64,000 nt of DNA from Clostridiales bacterium (GCA_017551865.1 JAFZKB010000020.1:195009-259008), one strand, 5' to 3'; numbered from the stretch's first letter, positions 44,115 through 53,636 are shown. Notes: generated from the letters alone by a model not told the origin. Translations and numbers: made by a program.

Positions 44115-45989
44115 TTACGACATTAAGATGGCGAGGTAAGCAACCGCGCCGAGCACCAGCACCACGAAAATTCCCAGAAGGATCTTCCCCAATAATCCTT
44201 TTCCGGATGACTTGTCCTGCATCATCGAACTCTGCGGAGCACTGCCCTTCTGGCTGGCAAAACTCTGGGATGCACTATTCATATGGTTTGCGAGTGCACT
44301 GGCCTGAGACGCTGTATTCGTGGCCGGCTTGATAGCCTTGGGAGACGGCGCAGAGGAACTTCCCTTAAAAGCGGGAGAAGCAGCTGTGCTCTTCGACTTC
44401 TCAGTCTGCTGAGTCTGCTGCTGCGTAGAAGGCATCTGCCGTGTATAGGAATCGACCGCCTCACGGGAATTCATGTTCGATTTCATGATCGCTTCTCTTA
44501 CACTGACCTTGCCGGACGACTTTTTCGCAGGTGCTTCTTCTTCCGCAACATAATACGGGAAGACGCGGTAGACCTCTTCATCGTCAAACTCGTGGTTCGA
44601 GAGCATATTCCGGTATTCCTCAAGAGCGACGGTCCACTCCACACAGTTAAAGAGCTCGCCTTTGGCAAAAGCCCGGACGAACATGTCCTTCAGTGTCGGT
44701 GTTAATGCGTCCCAGATCTTATCGTATCCGCCGATCGGGATCCTCTCGTTCTCTGAATCGTCCACCGTATATGGGAAAGAACGCGCTTCCATCTCATCTC
44801 TTAGCATCTCCAGTCCGTTTCTCTGCGCGTAGGGGTGCTGACCGCAGAAAAGCATCGAGAATACTAAGATGGCGACGGAATAGTCCTCGTCCTGGGGACG
44901 GCGTAAAAAAGAAGTAAAGGATTTGCCCCAGAGTTCCGGGCGTGTGAATTCTTCCGTTCCGACCGGGCACGGAAGATCTTCGTACTGAATACTGTCCATA
45001 TCGATGAGGTAAAGGTTCTCCTCATCTTCGAGCATGGCATTCTTAAGCTGGATATCACCGACAATGACGCCGTGAAGATGCAGATAATCCATGACACGAA
45101 GAAAAGAAATCGCTGAATCGACCACGTGAAGACGTGTCCAGCTCGGGAAATACTTCTCCATCGCATCCGGACCGTCAAATGCACGGCTGATCGTGGTTCC
45201 TGAAGCCTTGCGCATCATGTATCCGACCGGAACATGGTCCGACGAGAAAAGAAGGCGGTAAGGCCAGCAGATATTGTCTGTCTCGAGTTCGAGATTTCTC
45301 ATCTTCATGAGTTTATACCAGCGAAGCGGAGTAATACCGCCACGATGATATACTTTCGCGACCCACTTATCATGCTGGGTGCAGAATACGAGTCCCTCGG
45401 CACCTGTGCTGATCAGGGACGTCAAAGTGATCTTCTCGTTATCGTCAGTGTAAAGAATATCACCGACGCCGAAATTCAAGTCTGTCGCAATAAAGTCCGC
45501 ATTTCCGGCGATCGGATTTACGGAATAGGGGGTCTCAGTTTCCAGACATTCGGAAATAGACGGATAGAACTTTAATCGTCCTCGATTGATCACAAATACG
45601 GCACATTTGCCCTGAGCATTGATATTGCGGAGTCGGGAAAAGGCGGTGCTGTTTCTTCCGATGAAGAGACACTCATCTTCGTTACCGATATGTTCCAGGA
45701 AAAAGTCTGCAATGGAAGCGCTCTTGCTGGCGCGCAGAAGTTTCGCATCGACGAGGGATTTCAGGGCATATTTAATACCATCGGCCGTATCTGCTTCATT
45801 CGGATTATTCGCCCGCAGGACGCTCTCATGAAAAGCTTTGAACGACTTGCTGATATAAACAGTCTTATTTTGCGCGACCACATCGCTGATCAGCGTCTCG
45901 ATGATCTCGGGATCCCCAATCTCGAGCATCGCTGAATAATCAACCACAAGGGATCGAAACCCCTGCAGTATCTCGGCAAAATCAGCCAT
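44115..45989 (-). CDS. membrane-anchored atypical protein kinase with PIN-like N-terminus
   Basis: The 624-residue protein has an N-terminal domain (residues 1-160, LVVDYSAMLEIGD, DECLFIGRNSTAFSRL) that may be PIN-like; this is uncertain. Residues about 185-440 form a kinase-like fold: STGAEGLVF loop, Lys in KWVAKVYHRG, a catalytic loop LHGVIVGDIQLKNAML with VGD in place of HRD, and YLIDMDSIQYED where DFG reads DMD. A low-complexity Ser/Gln/Ala stretch ends in one helix (about 600-622). The ATG at 45989 is chosen after GGGGGTGTTT; a GTG four codons earlier is possible. First gene of the TerY-P set. Confidence 0.83.
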   Translation of the reverse strand: MADFAEILQGFRSLVVDYSAMLEIGDPEIIETLISDVVAQNKTVYISKSFKAFHESVLRANNPNEADTADGIKYALKSLVDAKLLRASKSASIADFFLEHIGNEDECLFIGRNSTAFSRLRNINAQGKCAVFVINRGRLKFYPSISECLETETPYSVNPIAGNADFIATDLNFGVGDILYTDDNEKITLTSLISTGAEGLVFCTQHDKWVAKVYHRGGITPLRWYKLMKMRNLELETDNICWPYRLLFSSDHVPVGYMMRKASGTTISRAFDGPDAMEKYFPSWTRLHVVDSAISFLRVMDYLHLHGVIVGDIQLKNAMLEDEENLYLIDMDSIQYEDLPCPVGTEEFTRPELWGKSFTSFLRRPQDEDYSVAILVFSMLFCGQHPYAQRNGLEMLRDEMEARSFPYTVDDSENERIPIGGYDKIWDALTPTLKDMFVRAFAKGELFNCVEWTVALEEYRNMLSNHEFDDEEVYRVFPYYVAEEEAPAKKSSGKVSVREAIMKSNMNSREAVDSYTRQMPSTQQQTQQTEKSKSTAASPAFKGSSSAPSPKAIKPATNTASQASALANHMNSASQSFASQKGSAPQSSMMQDKSSGKGLLGKILLGIFVVLVLGAVAYLAILMS

Positions 45990-46077
45990 AAACACCCCCA
46001 CATCATTTGCTTTAAATAATTATAAAGCAACGATGTATATGTAACAAGGGATTTTCAGCCAAATTCACATAAAATTC

Positions 46078-46111
46078 TAAAAAAAACCTATGAATAGCTT
46101 CTTCTTGCTAT
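46078..46111 (-). terminator. weak terminator of lysA
   Basis: An ATAGC / GCTAT stem with an eight-base loop lies 15 bases after the lysA stop, and a run of eight T follows on the minus strand after seven further bases. The short stem makes this a tentative call. Confidence 0.4.
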
Positions 46112-46125
46112 GAGCAGACAAAATA

Positions 46126-47373
46126 TCAGACATCAAAGCAGCGGAGAAGATCCTCCAGAGTCTCTCTTCTACGGATCAGGACGTCATCTCCGGATGAGGT
46201 AATAAGCACCTCTGCCGGGCGCAGACGGTTGTTGTAGTTCGAACTCATAGAGAAGCCATATGCACCGGCATCAAGAACACAAACGATATCCTTTTCCTTT
46301 GTGACCGGAAGCTCTCTGTCCTTGGCAACGATATCACCGCTTTCGCAGATATTTCCGACAACAGAATATACTTCACGTGGGCCATCTGTGACCGGCTTGC
46401 CGTCACGGTAGATCTCCACATCATGCCATGAATCGTAAAGCTCCGGGCGGATCAGGACATTCATGCCGATATCCGTTCCGACATACTTATGTCCGTAGTT
46501 CTCTTTAACAGAGTGGACTCCGCCGAGAAGTACACAGCTCTCGGCAACCACATAACGGCCAGGCTCGGTCTTAAAAAGAACATCTCTGCCAGTGGTGGCC
46601 TTCCATTCTGTAAGGAGCTTATCGAGTTCGGCCTTAAAGGTCTCAATATCAAACTCCGGCTCATCGTTAAGCTTATGGTACGGAGTTCCGAAACCACCGC
46701 CGAAATCAAGGAATTCGAGCTCGTCGAAATCTTCCGCATAGTGCAGGAAGCTGTGGCAAGCCTCAAGGAAGGGCTTATAGTCCATAAAGAGAGAACCGAT
46801 ATGCTGATTGAGGCCAACGATATGCAGGTCATACTTTTGGGCGATTTCATGGATCTTCGGGATGTCCTGGGCAGCGACACCGAACTTGGTCTTCTTACCT
46901 GCCGTAACGACCTTATCGTGATGACCGGCACCTACGCCCGGGTTGATACGTACAGAGAGTTTTCCGCCACGGTTCAGACGGCCGAACATCTCCAGCTGGG
47001 AAAGGCTGTCGACACTTATGACGACGCCCTCATCGATGGCATACTGCATCTCTTCTTCAGAAACGTTATTGGACACATAGAAGATCCGTTCACTCGGGAA
47101 ACCGGCCTTCTTTAACACGAAGATCTCTCCCGGACTCATCGCGTCACAATTGAGGCCTTCCTCCAGAGCGATCTTCAAGATCGTCATGTTGGAATTCGTC
47201 TTGATAGAAAAGTTAGAGGTGAAACGGTGGTTCGGAAGAAGTCCTGCCACTCTTCTCATCTGCTTTCGAAGGATGTCCTCGTTATATACGAAAAGCGGAG
47301 TGCCGTACTTCTTTACCAGCGCTTCCGGATCTGTGTTACCAAAGAAATTTACCTGTCTCGTATAAGAGTCCAT
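46126..47373 (-). CDS. lysA: diaminopimelate decarboxylase
   Basis: The 415-residue PLP enzyme makes lysine from meso-diaminopimelate. It shows the PLP lysine in TSNFSIKTNSNMTIL (near residue 48), GLNQHIGS, DFGGGFGTPYHKL, the substrate residues ETEPGRYVV-like KTEPGRYVVAESC and GNICESGDIVAKDR. The ATG at 47373 (MDSYTRQVNFFG) is preferred because GAGGT lies six bases upstream. It has its own promoter and is not strictly joined to mutS. Confidence 0.95.
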   Translation of the reverse strand: MDSYTRQVNFFGNTDPEALVKKYGTPLFVYNEDILRKQMRRVAGLLPNHRFTSNFSIKTNSNMTILKIALEEGLNCDAMSPGEIFVLKKAGFPSERIFYVSNNVSEEEMQYAIDEGVVISVDSLSQLEMFGRLNRGGKLSVRINPGVGAGHHDKVVTAGKKTKFGVAAQDIPKIHEIAQKYDLHIVGLNQHIGSLFMDYKPFLEACHSFLHYAEDFDELEFLDFGGGFGTPYHKLNDEPEFDIETFKAELDKLLTEWKATTGRDVLFKTEPGRYVVAESCVLLGGVHSVKENYGHKYVGTDIGMNVLIRPELYDSWHDVEIYRDGKPVTDGPREVYSVVGNICESGDIVAKDRELPVTKEKDIVCVLDAGAYGFSMSSNYNNRLRPAEVLITSSGDDVLIRRRETLEDLLRCFDV

Positions 47374-47425
47374 AACCATACCTCTTCTTCTTGGATTTTG
47401 CAACTATTGTATCATGTCCCTGCAA

Positions 47426-47454
47426 ATTATAAAGTAACTGCAAGTATAAATCAA
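47426..47454 (-). promoter_or_regulatory. lysA promoter
   Basis: TTGATT (47449-47454), overlapping the upstream stop codon, and TATAAT (47426-47431) are 17 bases apart on the minus strand, 52 bases before the lysA start. Confidence 0.65.
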
Positions 47455-49289
47455 TCCGTGATTCCGACGAGTTTCATTAGATATTTAGCGTTTGTTTCGG
47501 TCGACATGCCATCTTTGAGTTTGTAGTCAAAATGCAAGCCGTCATCATCGTAAAATTCAGAAAAGTGATAATACGTCAGATTCACTTCGTTATTTTCATT
47601 CATCTTGCAAAGCTCATAGTCATGGGTAGACATCATACCGATGATCGAATCCTTATTGAGCTTAAGAAGCACTGTCCAGGCACCATCTGTACGGTCTTTG
47701 GAGTTCGTGCCGCGGAAGATCTCGTCGATCAGGTAAAGAAGCGGTCTTCCCTTAGCTGCCAGACTGACGATCCGCTCAATTTTCAGAAGCTCCGCATAGA
47801 ATGTGGAGACACCTTCGGAAAGATTATCGGAGATACGCATGGAAGCGCCGATATTCATAAGAGAAAGCTTCAGGGATGTGCACGGGCAGGACGCGCCTGA
47901 ATAGGCGAGCACGCTGTTGATGCCGACGGTTCGAAGCAGTGTCGTCTTACCGGACATATTCGATCCAGTGATCATGGCACAGCCCCTCTCAAGCGAAAAA
48001 TCATTTCTAACGAGCTTATCAACAGGAATCAGAGGGTGGCCAATTTCTTTTCCCTCGAAGAACGGCTTTTCAGACTCAGAAAGCTCAGGAACGCATCCGT
48101 CCGGATAGATCGTCCTCATGACCGAAAGGCTCATCAGGGCCTCCCATTCGCCGATCGCGGAAAGCTTATCCGGGATCGTACTGCCCGACTTTTCGCGCCA
48201 GTTTTCCAGCAGATGGATACACAGTTCGTCAAACGGGAACACGGCATTTAGTACGAAATATAAAAGCGGCTGCATTCTCGCCTGAATAAGAAGACAGATC
48301 TTATAAAGGCTTAAGAGCTGGTTGGATGCCGACTGGTTCTTCCCTTCCGTCTCTCCTTCGCCGAAAAGACGTGCCTTGATGGCTTTTAAATACTCCGACT
48401 CCACCTTCACGTTTTCAAGATCGGTAAAGATATTGGAATATGCGCGAAGCTCCGGATAGAATTTCTCTACCAGACCGAAGGTGATGCCGTTTGCCTTAAA
48501 GCTTAATGCCATAAGGAATAACTGCAGTACGAAAAAGGCCATCGGCGCAAAATACACATATCCGCCGAAGATCGATGCAATAATGAAGCTGACCCAGAGA
48601 AGAACGGAATTAACTATGCGGAGGATCGTCATAGTCTTACCGGCTGAAGCGGCCTTATCCGCGATAAAAGCAAGAAGCGCCTGCGGGGACGCCTTCTTCT
48701 TCACATTCATCTTCGTAGAAGCCTCGAGTTCCTCAACGAGCACGAGCTGTTCGGCCAGTTCTGCAACCGCCTCCTGGCGCGCCTTGATCGATCGAAGATT
48801 CATATTCTCTTCCGCAGCCGTCAGAAGCCACTTCTGAAGCTGCCTTCTTCCATAACCTGTATGCGCCACACTGATTAGAGAAAACAGTGATCTCTTTCCG
48901 AAAAGATCCAGATCCCCGGCGAACGGGTGCTTATCGATCTGAAGATCCTCTCCGTCATCGGTAAGTTTAGAAAAATCGTGTCTGGTTCTTGCGATATACT
49001 GCTCGTGGATCTCTAAGATCTCATTGATCCGGGTCGCCTGCGCTTTCAATTTTCCGTGTTTTACCACGAAAACAATAAATACCAGCAGGCAAAGGAGTGC
49101 TCCGATCAGGTATCCGATCTGTCTGTCCTTTGTAAAAAAGAGCACGGTAAAGATGATAAGGGCAATAAAAAAAGCACCTCGAAGGTTTGCAAGGTTACCG
49201 GCTTTCTCTTTCAGGGTTTTTAATTCTTGGCCAAGCGAATCGCTTCTGCTCTTCAGCTCAGAGTCTCTTTTTTCCGTTCGTTCGCTCAT
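47451..49289 (-). CDS. membrane-anchored MutS-like ATPase
   Basis: The 612-residue protein carries the MutS ATPase: Walker A GSNMSGKTTLLRTVG, VSTFYAELLKIERIV, Walker B LLYLIDEIFRGTNS and STHDYELC. It lacks the MutS mismatch-binding domain and has two pairs of membrane helices (about residues 38-80 and 225-270), and a charged coiled-coil N-terminus. Such MutS-family membrane proteins are widespread in Firmicutes with no known function. It follows the sirtuin gene by seven bases with a poor ribosome site, so it is likely coupled. Confidence 0.87.
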   Translation of the reverse strand: MSERTEKRDSELKSRSDSLGQELKTLKEKAGNLANLRGAFFIALIIFTVLFFTKDRQIGYLIGALLCLLVFIVFVVKHGKLKAQATRINEILEIHEQYIARTRHDFSKLTDDGEDLQIDKHPFAGDLDLFGKRSLFSLISVAHTGYGRRQLQKWLLTAAEENMNLRSIKARQEAVAELAEQLVLVEELEASTKMNVKKKASPQALLAFIADKAASAGKTMTILRIVNSVLLWVSFIIASIFGGYVYFAPMAFFVLQLFLMALSFKANGITFGLVEKFYPELRAYSNIFTDLENVKVESEYLKAIKARLFGEGETEGKNQSASNQLLSLYKICLLIQARMQPLLYFVLNAVFPFDELCIHLLENWREKSGSTIPDKLSAIGEWEALMSLSVMRTIYPDGCVPELSESEKPFFEGKEIGHPLIPVDKLVRNDFSLERGCAMITGSNMSGKTTLLRTVGINSVLAYSGASCPCTSLKLSLMNIGASMRISDNLSEGVSTFYAELLKIERIVSLAAKGRPLLYLIDEIFRGTNSKDRTDGAWTVLLKLNKDSIIGMMSTHDYELCKMNENNEVNLTYYHFSEFYDDDGLHFDYKLKDGMSTETNAKYLMKLVGITD

Positions 49290-49296
49290 TCAATAA

Positions 49297-50286
49297 TCAA
49301 TCTTTCTTCTTAGGTTTTGATCCCGCTTTGGAAGCAGGTTTCTTCGCTGCCGGATTTTTGGCGGCAGGCTTTTTGGCAGAAGGAGCTTTTTCTGATAACG
49401 CTTTCTCCTCTTTCGCTGTCTTTGCCTTAGAAGTCGTCTTTTTTGCCGGCGCCTTTTTCGCAGCCGGTCTTTTCGCTGCTGTCTTCTTTCCCTTGGTTTC
49501 CGTCTTTTTCTTCGGAATGTATTTGGAAATAACGGTATCGAGCACCGTGCCGATGCTGTCATGAATCGTCAGCATCGCCTGAAGGTCCAGATATGTGGAA
49601 CTCTTGTTGATGATGACAACGCGGTCGCTCTTGAGGAACTGGGCAAAAGTCGCCGCAGGATAAACGGTAAGAGATGTGCCGCCGATGATCAGGAGGTCGG
49701 CCTTCTTGATGGCCTTGACCGCATTGTCGATATTTTCATGTTCGAGATGTTCTTCATAAAGAACGACATCCGGACGGACGATCCCTCCGCACTTCTTACA
49801 GCGCGGAACACCGTCAGTCGAAAGGACATATTCCAGATCGTACTTTTCACCACAGTCGATGCAATAGTTTCTAAACACGGAACCATGCAGTTCGATGGTT
49901 GTCGTCGATCCTGCCATCTGATGGAGGTTATCGATATTCTGAGTAATGGTCGCTTTCAGTTTCCCCTGCTTTTCCAGTCGGACCAGCGCCTTATGCGCTT
50001 TGTTCGGACGGGCTTTCGGGTAGCAGAGTTTTCTTCTGTAAAAATCGAAAAACTCTTCCGGATGCGCTTCAAAAAATGAGTGGCTGATGATATCCACCGG
50101 GCGGTAGGAAAGACCGCTCTCCTGGTTGAAGATACCTTCGCCACTTCTAAAATCAGGGATACCGCTTTCTGTGGACACGCCCGCACCACCAAGGAAGACG
50201 ATATAATTCGATTCCTTGATCAGTTGTTTCAGTTGCTCGAGTTTCTTTTCCCGCGCACCTTCATACCTGTCGAGTCTGGTTTCCAC
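49297..50286 (-). CDS. Sir2-type NAD-dependent deacylase with Lys/Ala-rich tail
   Basis: The 329-residue protein has a complete sirtuin core (residues 1-245): GAGVSTESGIPDFRS, TQNIDNLHQMAG, the catalytic His in IELHGSVFRN, and a zinc knuckle with CIDCGEKYD and CKKCGG. It removes acyl groups from lysine using NAD. Residues about 252-329 are a basic Lys/Ala/Pro tail (TKGKKTAAKRPAAKKAPAK and onward) resembling histone H1 or AlgP C-termini, which could bind DNA. The start at 50286 (METRLDRYEGAR) lacks a clear ribosome site. Confidence 0.92.
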   Translation of the reverse strand: METRLDRYEGAREKKLEQLKQLIKESNYIVFLGGAGVSTESGIPDFRSGEGIFNQESGLSYRPVDIISHSFFEAHPEEFFDFYRRKLCYPKARPNKAHKALVRLEKQGKLKATITQNIDNLHQMAGSTTTIELHGSVFRNYCIDCGEKYDLEYVLSTDGVPRCKKCGGIVRPDVVLYEEHLEHENIDNAVKAIKKADLLIIGGTSLTVYPAATFAQFLKSDRVVIINKSSTYLDLQAMLTIHDSIGTVLDTVISKYIPKKKTETKGKKTAAKRPAAKKAPAKKTTSKAKTAKEEKALSEKAPSAKKPAAKNPAAKKPASKAGSKPKKKD

Positions 50287-50336
50287 TAAGTTACCCCTCT
50301 TACGTCAAAAAACTGTATATTCTGTCTGAAAAGTGA

Positions 50337-50759
50337 TTACTCGATGAAGCTGTCGTGAGCGATCGCACCATCGTTCGCTGTACCGAACATTTCCTTACCG
50401 AGTACACGCTTCTCATCACGCTCTTTCTCTGCAATGGAAGAAAGTGCATCACGCGTGCGGTCCGGATTCTTAATGTTCTCCAGAAGGATGATCGGAGTGG
50501 ATTTATCTGCAGTAGAAAGTTCGATCGTTCCAACCTTGAAAATGCGCTGCCAGAAGCTCTTCTTAAGACGTACGTCGAGTACACGATACATCAGGAGTTC
50601 ATCCTTCACTACCTTAAAGAAACCTTTTTCCATAAAAAGACGATTCTCACTGAAGGAATATTTTGTAAACGTAATAGGAAGACCTAAGATCCTCTTCTTA
50701 TCTTTCCAGATGATCTGTTCTTCTACGATATAGTCATTTAATTTGTCTACCTTAGCCAT
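50337..50759 (-). CDS. PH-domain (bPH-type) protein
   Basis: The 140-residue cytoplasmic protein has a bacterial PH-like core: VEEQIIWKDKKRILGLPITF, LFMEKGFFKVVKDELLMYRV, VGTIELSTADKSTPIIL, followed by a charged helix and an acidic end. Bacterial PH domains bind partners or lipids; no target is clear. Start at 50759 follows GGAGGTGCGAG. A TATAAT on the minus strand at 50788-50793 is a possible -10 box. Confidence 0.85.
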   Translation of the reverse strand: MAKVDKLNDYIVEEQIIWKDKKRILGLPITFTKYSFSENRLFMEKGFFKVVKDELLMYRVLDVRLKKSFWQRIFKVGTIELSTADKSTPIILLENIKNPDRTRDALSSIAEKERDEKRVLGKEMFGTANDGAIAHDSFIE

Positions 50760-50861
50760 CTCGCACCTCCGAAATTAACCTATTGTTATTATAGTGTTAT
50801 ACCTATTTTTCGTCTAGCAAAAAGAACAAATATCACAAATTCGTAATACAAAGTTTAAAGT

Positions 50862-51746
50862 TTATGATGCGTAGTCGATGTAACAGGCCTCATAATACGA
50901 ACACCAGCTATGCGTCGATTTCATCATCGTATCGCCCTTAAGATAGAAATCGTAGCGGATCATGCTGGGCACGTCCGGTATCGGATCATCCCAGGTCACA
51001 TCGACGTGATACCAGGTCGCATTCACCTTCACTAGACACCAGGCATGGGCTCCATCCCCATACGCGAATGTCGATGTTCCCGAAATGATCTTACATGGTA
51101 TTCCGCTCAGGAGGCAAAGTGCAGCGAAGGCTTCAGAATAGCCCTGACACTGCGCCTTCTTTTCGTTCAGAAGCACATAGGCGGTGGCATAATGGTCGAT
51201 ATCGCCATCCACGGCATATTCACAGTGGGAGATCAGGTAGTCATGGATCTTCATGACCTTTTCTTCATCGCGCATACCCTCCGTGATGATGCTGTTCTTG
51301 ATCTCCAGAAGTGCCTTGCCGACTTCTTCTGCTTCTGCTGTCGGATACTTGTCGACATTCTTGGCATAAAGATACTTCATGGCCTGTCCGCAGGCATTGT
51401 AAGTCATATTGATCTTGAGTTTGCAGACCGTTTCTTTTTCCGTATAGGAAAGCTTGACGTCCTTCTCACGGAATGCCGAATGAAGCGCAAACTCCGAATC
51501 CAGTTCATTCCAGAACTTCATGAACTCGTCATAGGAATCAGTCTGCACATAGATGGTATCTTCAAATTTATAAAGTGCATCGTTTACGGCATCGAATAGC
51601 TGCTTGGCGCTGATGATATAGGTGTATTCGTGATTATCCTGCTTCAGCAGAAGCATATTCATACATCCCGACATGAACATCGAGAGAAAGACCATCAGAA
51701 AAACGGCCGCAATGATCTTTTTATGCGCTCTTTTTACGTGCTGCAT
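50862..51746 (-). CDS. transglutaminase-like lipoprotein
   Basis: The 294-residue protein has a lipoprotein signal peptide (IIAAVFLMVFLSMFMSGC with Cys about residue 26) and a transglutaminase-like core: Cys in KKAQCQGYSEAFAALC, His in DGAHAWCLVKV, Asp in WYHVDVTWDDP. Such surface enzymes may cross-link or cut peptides. The start at 51746 (MQHVKRAHKK) lies six bases after GAGG, inside the end of the upstream gene with an overlap of about 26 bases; the ATG one codon earlier is also usable. Both are probably co-transcribed. Confidence 0.88.
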   Translation of the reverse strand: MQHVKRAHKKIIAAVFLMVFLSMFMSGCMNMLLLKQDNHEYTYIISAKQLFDAVNDALYKFEDTIYVQTDSYDEFMKFWNELDSEFALHSAFREKDVKLSYTEKETVCKLKINMTYNACGQAMKYLYAKNVDKYPTAEAEEVGKALLEIKNSIITEGMRDEEKVMKIHDYLISHCEYAVDGDIDHYATAYVLLNEKKAQCQGYSEAFAALCLLSGIPCKIISGTSTFAYGDGAHAWCLVKVNATWYHVDVTWDDPIPDVPSMIRYDFYLKGDTMMKSTHSWCSYYEACYIDYAS

Positions 51747-53592
51747 CATACACCTCTTCTTTTTTGAACAATCTGGAATAATCGACGTTTCGGAGCGTAT
51801 CACCGGTAAGCATACAGCGGTCGAAATACAGATAGTTGTCACCATAAGTATAATACGGAGTCGGACCAACACCAAAGAAAATTCGGAATCCCTTGTCCTT
51901 CAGATAAACGCACCTCGGGTCGGAACCGCGGATAAAGTCGCCATTCGGATATACGAGTATAGATACAGGACCTGTTAGAGATCCTACCTGATCGAGCCAC
52001 TTCTCAGTATCATTCTGGATCGTGGCCTGCTCCACATGATTCGCATTAATGAAACCATAGGTCGAAGATGCCATGATCCATCCGGAATCCTTAAGCTTAT
52101 CAATAAGAGCCAGGACAGTGGAGCGGTTGGTTTCGATCTCTTTATCAGTAAGGTCAATACTCGGAAGTCCTGCAGACTCTAATCCTTTATTTCTATCGTC
52201 GAGCTGGTCGACATCCGTCACATATCCAAGCACCGATTGATATCCGGTCATGGAGATGACGCCTTTGACGCCGTTATAGGAAAAGTCCGGGTGCTCTTCG
52301 ATAAAGGCATCTAGGATACCGATAGCTTCACAGTTGCGGCTCACGACTGTCTGTCCGTTCGAACTGATGTACTCGCCGCAGATCTGTCCCATATCGTTCT
52401 GCACCAGACGCTGGCACATGCCGACTTTTCCGCGGGACGCCGTATAGGAGAAGTCCTCAAGGATAATGACCAGCGGCTTCTTCCCTTCCGGGAGCGTGAT
52501 CTCCTTGGCATTAATAAAACCGGTATTTTCCAGATCCGCCATCGAGGTCGGATCGATCAGACAGTAGCCCTTTTTATAGAGGATATCAAGGATCGCGCGG
52601 AATTCCGAAGTGGTTATATAGTATGCATCCGTCGAAGACACGTAGTTATCTTCGAATGCGACCTTCGTATCGGCGATCAGCGGTTTTACGCAGAGGACTT
52701 CGACAGAACCCTTATAGGTTCCGACCGGACTCGTATTTGAAGTCGCCATGAAAAGATTGGACTGGATGATCTGGTCTTCGGGGAAGATCCTGGCCAGGTC
52801 CGAAAGAAGCGTTTCGGCGGAATAGTACTGGAAGTTACTGAGCATATGGTCCGCAATCTTCATCATGGGCTGGTACATCTCCGTCTTACAGTCCTCAAGA
52901 CGTTTTTGCGCAAATTCATTTACAAATCCTTCCGAATTCTCGATAACGTATTCGTAGTACTTAACCGCATCGATATATTCTTCATTGGTGAAAAGTGCTT
53001 CTGCACTCTGCACATCACCACGCGAGAGCTCGATCTGATCGATCTCTGCGCGGAGAGGTCGTACTGCCGCCGTGATATTGCTTAAGTTCTCGAGCTTTTC
53101 GAAAATAAACATCAGCGTCGGCTTTTCGATCGTTCCCAGAAGAAATTCCTCGCAAAGGCCGGTGAGCCAGTTGGTCATTCTCGCACCGGTAAGTTCGCTC
53201 AATCCCTCCAGAAAAGCGATATCGTCGTTCGTCGGAGTATATCTTTCGTAGCGGATCTTCTCCTCGATCTGGGTAACACGCTCATTCACCTTCGCTTCCA
53301 TCTGCGTAAGGATCTCATATTCCCCTGTAAGGTCGCTGTTGTCGCCGGGATCTCTGTTAATGATGGTATCGTTCAGATCACGGTACATGGAAAGTGCCGT
53401 ATCGTAGTCGCGTTTATCGAGCGCCTGGTTAAAGCCCGGCATAACACCGGCCAGACGGCGGGTGTCTTTACTGACGAAAACCATGACAACGAACATGGCA
53501 AGCAGACAGGTAATACCAATGCCGATCAGGACCCAGGTCCCGATCGAACGGGGCTTGTCCACCGATACAGAATGTCCGCCAAATTCCATCAT
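51721..53592 (-). CDS. membrane-anchored polysaccharide-deacetylase-like protein
   Basis: The 623-residue protein has one N-terminal membrane helix (about residues 18-40), a helical TPR-like region (40-270) and a C-terminal polysaccharide-deacetylase-like domain (300-600): KPLVIILEDFSYTASR, a long insertion, IMASSTYGFINANHVEQA and ILVYPNGDFI. The usual TFDDG reads ILEDF and the HTxSH reads STYGF, so catalytic activity is uncertain. It is coupled to the transglutaminase lipoprotein. Possible role at the cell wall. Confidence 0.75.
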   Translation of the reverse strand: MMEFGGHSVSVDKPRSIGTWVLIGIGITCLLAMFVVMVFVSKDTRRLAGVMPGFNQALDKRDYDTALSMYRDLNDTIINRDPGDNSDLTGEYEILTQMEAKVNERVTQIEEKIRYERYTPTNDDIAFLEGLSELTGARMTNWLTGLCEEFLLGTIEKPTLMFIFEKLENLSNITAAVRPLRAEIDQIELSRGDVQSAEALFTNEEYIDAVKYYEYVIENSEGFVNEFAQKRLEDCKTEMYQPMMKIADHMLSNFQYYSAETLLSDLARIFPEDQIIQSNLFMATSNTSPVGTYKGSVEVLCVKPLIADTKVAFEDNYVSSTDAYYITTSEFRAILDILYKKGYCLIDPTSMADLENTGFINAKEITLPEGKKPLVIILEDFSYTASRGKVGMCQRLVQNDMGQICGEYISSNGQTVVSRNCEAIGILDAFIEEHPDFSYNGVKGVISMTGYQSVLGYVTDVDQLDDRNKGLESAGLPSIDLTDKEIETNRSTVLALIDKLKDSGWIMASSTYGFINANHVEQATIQNDTEKWLDQVGSLTGPVSILVYPNGDFIRGSDPRCVYLKDKGFRIFFGVGPTPYYTYGDNYLYFDRCMLTGDTLRNVDYSRLFKKEEVYDAARKKSA

Positions 53593-53636
53593 GTGTCAGC
53601 TCTCTCCTTTTACTTGTCGCTGCACCCTATCTTCTA

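Noticed and set aside
47451..49289. Mismatch-repair MutS1
   Set aside because: The mismatch-binding domain is missing and membrane helices are present.
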